12,630 nucleotides of DNA. It comes from Dictyocoela muelleri. Taxonomy: Eukaryota; Microsporidia. The stretch lies in NCBI GenBank assembly GCA_016256075.1, contig SDVU01000213.1:1-12630 (forward strand), given 5' to 3'. The number at the start of each line of letters is the position of its first letter. The first letter of the stretch is position 1. The notes under the pieces were generated by a model. The model saw only the letters and a program-made list of their open reading frames with translations, was not told the origin of the DNA and did not search any database. The position numbers were made by a program, and so were the translations under genes. Shown here in pieces: positions 9,066 to 12,630 of this stretch.

Positions 9066-9460
9066 ATGGAAAACATTGTAATAATAAAATCGCAGAAATG
9101 GAAGAAAGAATTAATACATAATTGTTTTTTTTTATATAAATATGATCATACTGGCAAAGATATAGTAACATGGAGACGTAATTGACGTGATTGCCGCGGA
9201 AGATAAAAGACTAGTCTTGAATGCAACGTTGTTGTTAAATTAGTCGAGCATTGGCATGAAAAAGAAGAAAAAAAGAATAAGAAATTTGGGAATAAGAAAA
9301 AAGCTAGCGAATTTTGCTTCAAATACTTTAGAGACATTTGAGAGTAGTTTGAACAAATCTATCTCAAATATTTATAAAAATGATGTGAAAAAAATTCGTA
9401 AATATAAAACGCTCTAAGATCATTTTACGAAATTGCGTAATAAAGAAGGAAATTGTGAAT
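9066..9460 (+). pseudogene. FLYWCH/MULE transposase relic, N-terminal fragment (MULE copy 4)
   Basis: From the ATG at 9066 the frame reads M-E-N-I-V-I-I-K-S-Q-K, then L-I-H-N, closely matching the start of copy 3 (M-A-K-I-I-E-I-I-K-S-Q-K). The Trp of the FLYWCH finger is codon 36 here and residue 36 in copy 3, so the frame is unshifted to that point. In the finger the first zinc-ligand Cys is now Arg (CGT), the Arg codon CGA is now TGA at 9183-9185, and an Ile codon is now TAA. The second Cys and the H-W-H pair remain. After about 9310 the homology moves to another frame (T-L-E-T-F-E, later D-H-F-T-K-L-R-N-K), matching residues 88-126 of copy 3. The catalytic core is absent. Confidence 0.8.
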
Positions 9461-9540
9461 CAAATAACCCTTTCCGAAAAAACGACAAAGTCGTTTTTTC
9501 GGAAAAAGGGGGTTGGCATTTTTCCGAAAAAATGCCAACG
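9461..9540. repeat. Left terminal inverted repeat of MULE copy 3: two hairpins in a row
   Basis: Outer hairpin 9473-9503: perfect 14-bp arms TCCGAAAAAACGAC and GTCGTTTTTTCGGA around loop AAA. Inner hairpin 9512-9539: 12-bp arms GTTGGCATTTTT and AAAAATGCCAAC around CCGA. The block is the inverted partner of 11035-11116. Confidence 0.9.
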
Positions 9541-9669
9541 TTTTAATATTTAATTTTAATAATTTGAAATAGTAAATATCATTTCAAATAAATTATTTAT
9601 AATATCAATCAAAAAAATAATTGCTTGAATGATACATTTTAAAATTTAATTAAAAATTTTATTAATAAT

Positions 9670-11031
9670 TTAATTTAAGAAGATATCTAAAATACCGCCT
9701 AAGTTATCATAAAATTCATATCCGGAATATTCTTCAAAATTCATAACCACGTTTTTCAGTTGATTGTCCTTTTTATTCATTAAAAATTTGCCGGATTTCA
9801 AACTAGTAGTTATAAAATTTATCCTGCGCTCCTCTTTCTTCAAAACATCAATTATTTTTCCTAATGGCTGGTCTTTTTTCACAATTTTTGAATTCAAATT
9901 TCTGTGATACGCCTCACAACTGTTTGTTGTTGTGGGAATATTGTCATGAATTTGCTGATTAGATGACCAAAATGCAATTTCTTTAGTTGGCAATTTTTTG
10001 ATATTCTCAATGAAATTATTCTTAAAATAAATGATAAATTCTTCATAGCATTTATCATCTCTTTTGAGCAAACATATTTTTTTAAATTCATTTTTAATAT
10101 TATTAGGCGGGACAAATGTTAGAAAGATCATATATTTTATGAATTTTTTATATTCGTGATTCATTTTATATGTTTCCATCAATTTGTTCGTTTTTAGAAA
10201 TTTTACTATTATTTGTGTTAGATGAAAATAACAGCCTTTTATTTCAGAATTTATAAAATTATTTTTTAATGAGTTATGCGCAGCAAGTTCGAAATCTATT
10301 ACAATATATTTCGGAGTGTTATTTAATTTACCTTTAATAAATGAAAATGCATTATTATATGAATTTGTATTTTTTTTCTTCATAAATATATATACTAAAG
10401 GTATTATTTTTGAAAAGTATGAACCATGAAGTATGTATACTTGTTCAAAACCTTTTGGTGAGATGTAAAATGTTCCATCTCCAAGCCATAAATTTGATTT
10501 TTCTAGAATTTTTAAATTATTATTAGTATAAAAAATTATTATTCTCTCCTCATTACCGTATCCGTTATCATATTGCAGAAAAATATTATTATCAAATGTA
10601 TATTTGTACATTTCTAAAATTTCAATATCTTCATTTTTATTATTATTAAATTTTTTATTTCTCATGCGTGTAAAATAGTCTCGCATGTTATCAATTTTAT
10701 TTAAATGAGAAAAATCATTTTCGTTTAAATTATGAGTGGCCTGTAACAATGTATTTTCAAAATTTTCAGTCGATTCAGTGGCAGATTTTTTTAGTTGTCT
10801 ATTCACTCTTATTTTTGTAATTCTTTCATTGTCGTCAGAGTGCCAATGTGGTGTAGAAGATAATAAATCTTGAATTTCAAGATTAGTGTTGATTTTTCCG
10901 GAACAATTTCTTCTTATGCACCTCCAACATATATGGTTTTCGTATTTTTTCATCATATTATATACAAAACCATTATGTATAATTTTATTTTTTCCTTTTT
11001 GTGATTTTATGATTTCAATAATTTTGGCCAT
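9670..11031 (-). CDS. FLYWCH zinc-finger MULE transposase, complete
   Basis: A 453-residue transposase of the Mutator-like group, which cuts and moves its own element. The N-terminal FLYWCH finger (about residues 8-65) has W36, C38, C43 and H62/H64 as apparent zinc ligands. It is expected to bind DNA or protein. A linker follows (about 66-170), rich in Asn and Lys. The MULE core shows the DDE triad: D185 in G-D-G-T-F, D246 in V-I-D-F-E, E373 in N-S-C-E-A-Y-H. The family C-x2-H motif is C267-H270 (G-C-Y-F-H). The tail ends I-L-D-I-F-L-N. The start is supported by copies 1, 2 and 4, which align from the same Met. The ATG lies only a few bases inside the terminal repeat, so the leader is very short. 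An AATAAA on the minus strand (9658-9663) follows the stop, though such words are common by chance here. No stop or frameshift is seen. Confidence 0.95.
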   Translation of the reverse strand: MAKIIEIIKSQKGKNKIIHNGFVYNMMKKYENHICWRCIRRNCSGKINTNLEIQDLLSSTPHWHSDDNERITKIRVNRQLKKSATESTENFENTLLQATHNLNENDFSHLNKIDNMRDYFTRMRNKKFNNNKNEDIEILEMYKYTFDNNIFLQYDNGYGNEERIIIFYTNNNLKILEKSNLWLGDGTFYISPKGFEQVYILHGSYFSKIIPLVYIFMKKKNTNSYNNAFSFIKGKLNNTPKYIVIDFELAAHNSLKNNFINSEIKGCYFHLTQIIVKFLKTNKLMETYKMNHEYKKFIKYMIFLTFVPPNNIKNEFKKICLLKRDDKCYEEFIIYFKNNFIENIKKLPTKEIAFWSSNQQIHDNIPTTTNSCEAYHRNLNSKIVKKDQPLGKIIDVLKKEERRINFITTSLKSGKFLMNKKDNQLKNVVMNFEEYSGYEFYDNLGGILDIFLN

Positions 11032-11034
11032 TTG

Positions 11035-11116
11035 GGGTTGGCATTTTTTCGGAAAAATGACAATGTAAATTATCCGAAAAAACGACTTTGTCGTTTTTTC
11101 GGAATGCCGTAATTTG
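11035..11116. repeat. Right terminal inverted repeat of MULE copy 3: hairpins and probable promoter
   Basis: Inverted partner of 9461-9540. The outer hairpin at 11073-11103 has the same perfect 14-bp arms as on the left, with loop TTT. The inner one (about 11038-11063: TTGGCATTTTT against AAAAATGACAA) has one mismatch. The transposase ATG sits directly inside at 11031, so transcription must start within or outside this repeat. The spacer between the hairpins differs between the two ends, so the ends are not freshly identical. Confidence 0.85.
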
Positions 11117-11303
11117 TGCCCGGATGTTATTAATTCTTACTATAAGGCAATAAAACATGCATAAATTACAAAAAAAAATAAATTAACAAATTATTTCACA
11201 ATATAACTGTAATTTATTTTAATAAAATTTTCAATATTATATTTTTATCATATTTGAATTTGATTTGAGGTTTGGGTTCTCAACAGGGTTTATGTCACCT
11301 TTT

Positions 11304-11570
11304 CAGATTTGTAAGTCTTAATTAGTAAGATCATAGAGTATGTTTTTATGAAGTAAGCTTAAAATCTCGAGATATTATATTTGTAATTACTATCATCTCA
11401 TCTTTATATACTTTCGATTTTCAAAAAATGGCGTTTTGTGCATTTTTGGAAAATGAAAGTATAGAGAGATGAGATGATATTAATTACATATATGGTTTAT
11501 CTTGAGATTTTGAACTTATTAAAATAAAAAAAATACTCTATGCTCTTACCAATGAAGACTTACAAATCTG
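11304..11570. repeat. Left lobe of the compound palindrome
   Basis: A palindrome of about 267 bp centred near 11437. Arms begin CAGATTTGTAAGTCTT and end CTTACAAATCTG. Inside, ATCATCTCATC on the left faces GAGATGAGATGAT on the right. By eye the arms match at roughly four in five positions. The central spacer is about 10 bases (11431-11440). Confidence 0.9.
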
Positions 11571-11970
11571 AAGGAGGGCTTTAATTCTGCTTCAGAAGTT
11601 AACTTTATGCTTAAAGGAAAAATTGATGAAAAATTCGCTCTGAATTTTCAGTAATTATGAGGAGAAGGAAAACTATATTAATATTTGATATTTATAGTTT
11701 CTTGTTGATGAATAATACTAAATCTCAAGTTTTTAATAGTCAAAAATTATACTTTTACTAAATTTGGCAAAGCTATATTTAGTAAAAGTATAATTTTTGA
11801 TCAATTAAATTTATGAAATTTGATATTATTCATCAACATGAAATTAGAAATATCAATTATAATTCTAGTTTATCTTTTCCTCATAATTACTGCTACCTTT
11901 AGAGCGAGATTTTATCATTTTTTTGTTTTAGCATAAAAGTAACTTTTTAACCCGACGTAGAGCTCCTCCT
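11571..11970. repeat. Middle lobe of the compound palindrome
   Basis: A palindrome of about 400 bp centred near 11770. The inner arms 11741-11763 and 11777-11799 are a perfect 23-bp inverted repeat around a 13-base spacer. Further out, TTGATGAATAATA faces TATTATTCATCAA, and CCTCATAATTACTG mirrors CAGTAATTATGAGG. The perfect core with diverged outer arms suggests the centre is repaired or conserved better than the flanks. Confidence 0.9.
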
Positions 11971-12243
11971 TAGATTTGTAAGTCTAAATTGGTAAGAGCA
12001 TAGAGTATGTATTTTATTTGAAATAAGCATAAAACCTCAATATAGAATCATATATGTAATAATAAATTAAAATACATGATATTTAGATTACTAAATTTTA
12101 TGCTTTGCATCAAATTTAGTAAATGTTTATATATTCTCCGATTTTTATTTATAATTACATATATGGATCTATCTCGTGGTTTTATGCTTATTTCAAATAA
12201 ATAACATACTCTATGCTCTTACAAATTAAGACTTGCAAATCTG
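11971..12243. repeat. Right lobe of the compound palindrome
   Basis: A palindrome of about 270 bp centred near 12107. The outer arms (AGATTTGTAAGTCT, GGTAAGAGCATAGAGTATGT) repeat those of the left lobe, while its centre (ACTAAATTTTATGC ... ATTTAGTAAA) resembles the centre of the middle lobe. It therefore looks like a blend of the other two. Confidence 0.88.
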
Positions 12244-12284
12244 AGGGGTAGGTGCTCTAACCCGTTTGAGATCCGAGGTTTATT

Positions 12285-12630
12285 TTAAATTGCTTGCTTA
12301 TCATCGTAAAACCTCGATGAAATCATATTTTCCTTTTCGACACCTTTCGGATTTTTTATTCTGATCTTATGTGAGACTGTAGGTTTATACTGAATCTAGT
12401 ATGACAATTTTTATAATTTTAAAAAATTCTGTATCGGGTACCATATTCTTTAAAATATAAATTGACCGAACGTCGGTAAATAGTGCGATAAACCTATAAA
12501 AAGTAATAGAGTTCAACAATAATTTCTAATTATATGTTTTAAAAAGTATAAGACGTTACTAATAGCTATTTCAAAATTTATATTTGTTTTCGTTTTTGGA
12601 CCACTTCTAAAAATCGTACGAAAGCATCAT
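12285..12630. other. AT-rich end of window, no gene seen
   Basis: No open frame of note and no element I recognise. A short inverted repeat, CGAGGTTT near 12274 and AAAACCTCG near 12308, straddles the edge of the compound palindrome. A small imperfect palindrome, ACCGAACGTCGGT, lies near 12464. Neither has clear meaning. Confidence 0.5.

Larger units (their letters stand above)
8961..9460 (+). mobile_element. MULE DNA transposon, copy 4, 5' fragment
   Basis: This is the left terminus and first 130 or so codons of a MULE in the opposite orientation to copies 1-3. It starts about where the pogo/Tigger relic breaks off and ends exactly where the terminal repeat of copy 3 begins. The remaining two thirds and the right terminus are not found on the far side of copy 3, so this is a truncated copy, not just a split one. 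Confidence 0.8.
9461..11116 (-). mobile_element. MULE DNA transposon, copy 3, apparently complete
   Basis: An element of about 1.66 kb with hairpin-bearing terminal inverted repeats at both ends and a single uninterrupted transposase frame between them. Tips read CAAATAACCCTTTCCG on the left and, inverted, CAAATTACGGCATTCCG on the right. The bases outside (GTGAAT before, TGCCCG after) show no clear 8-10 bp target-site duplication. It interrupts the fragment of copy 4. This is the only MULE here likely to be recent and possibly active. Confidence 0.85.
11265..12284. repeat. Three-lobed compound palindrome (foldback structure), about 1 kb
   Basis: The whole block is symmetric about position 11771 or so and is made of three smaller palindromes in a row. 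The outermost sequences pair across the block: GGTTCTCAACAGGGTT near 11274 against the inverse of AACCCGTTTGAGATCC near 12259. The outer lobes (11304-11570 and 11971-12243) share arm sequence with each other, and the junctions with the middle lobe also pair (AAATCTGAAGGAGGGCT against AGCTCCTCCTTAGATTT). No open frame is seen in it. It resembles a foldback or MITE-type non-autonomous element, but I recognise no family and no flanking duplication. Confidence 0.85.

Noticed and set aside
9146-9337. 63-codon minus-strand open frame
   Set aside because: Antisense to the FLYWCH region of MULE copy 4, whose plus-strand homology to copy 3 is clear.
9473-9503. Hairpin as a rho-independent terminator
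   Set aside because: The context is a eukaryotic transposon; the same hairpin occurs at both ends and next to the transposase start, so it is part of the terminal repeat.
9894-10115. 73-codon minus-strand open frame
   Set aside because: Alternative frame inside the complete MULE transposase of copy 3.
10886-11068. 60-codon plus-strand open frame
   Set aside because: Antisense to the start of the complete transposase and overlapping its terminal repeat.
11265-12284. CRISPR-like array
   Set aside because: The repeats are long palindromes without short regular spacers; the structure is inverted, not a direct array.

Overview
The window is strongly AT-rich, eukaryotic-type DNA made almost entirely of transposable elements and their remains. 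I see no host housekeeping gene, rRNA or tRNA. The mix is four FLYWCH/MULE DNA transposons, the tail of a Merlin/ISXO2-type transposase, a decayed pogo/Tigger transposase, a Ty3/gypsy fossil and a large foldback structure. With the base composition and very short leaders, this suits a transposon-rich microsporidian genome (Nosema or Hamiltosporidium style). That is an inference: another AT-rich eukaryote is possible, and no diagnostic host gene is present.

Layout, left to right. 3-170 (+) is the C-terminal end of a Merlin-type transposase running in from outside the window. 508-1890 (-) is a decayed FLYWCH/MULE transposase (copy 1), with a degenerate terminal hairpin just beyond its start. 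About 2150-4916 (-) is an old, broken, incomplete Ty3/gypsy element with gag, protease, RT, RNase H and the start of integrase. 5101-6657 is MULE copy 2, with terminal inverted repeats and a decayed transposase, flanked by two direct repeats of about 160 bp (4943-5100 and 6646-6810). 6811-8111 has no convincing gene but holds a local GC-rich patch. 8112-8960 (+) is a decayed pogo/Tigger transposase. 8961-9460 (+) is the 5' end of MULE copy 4. It stops where copy 3 begins (9461-11116), which holds a complete 453-residue transposase on the minus strand. 11265-12284 is a palindrome of about 1 kb built from three smaller palindromes. The last 350 bp shows nothing I can name.

Two signals stand out. 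First, the termini of the MULE copies are themselves hairpins, and between copies the arms change on both sides together, so pairing is kept while sequence drifts; in copies 3 and 4 each end carries two hairpins in a row. The transposase start lies within a few to a few tens of bases of the inner edge, so the termini probably also carry the promoter. Second, the 11265-12284 structure is symmetric at two levels: three hairpins in a row, the outer two related to each other, and the whole block symmetric about the centre of the middle one. Copy 3 is the only element here that looks able to make its protein; the other elements are relics or partial.
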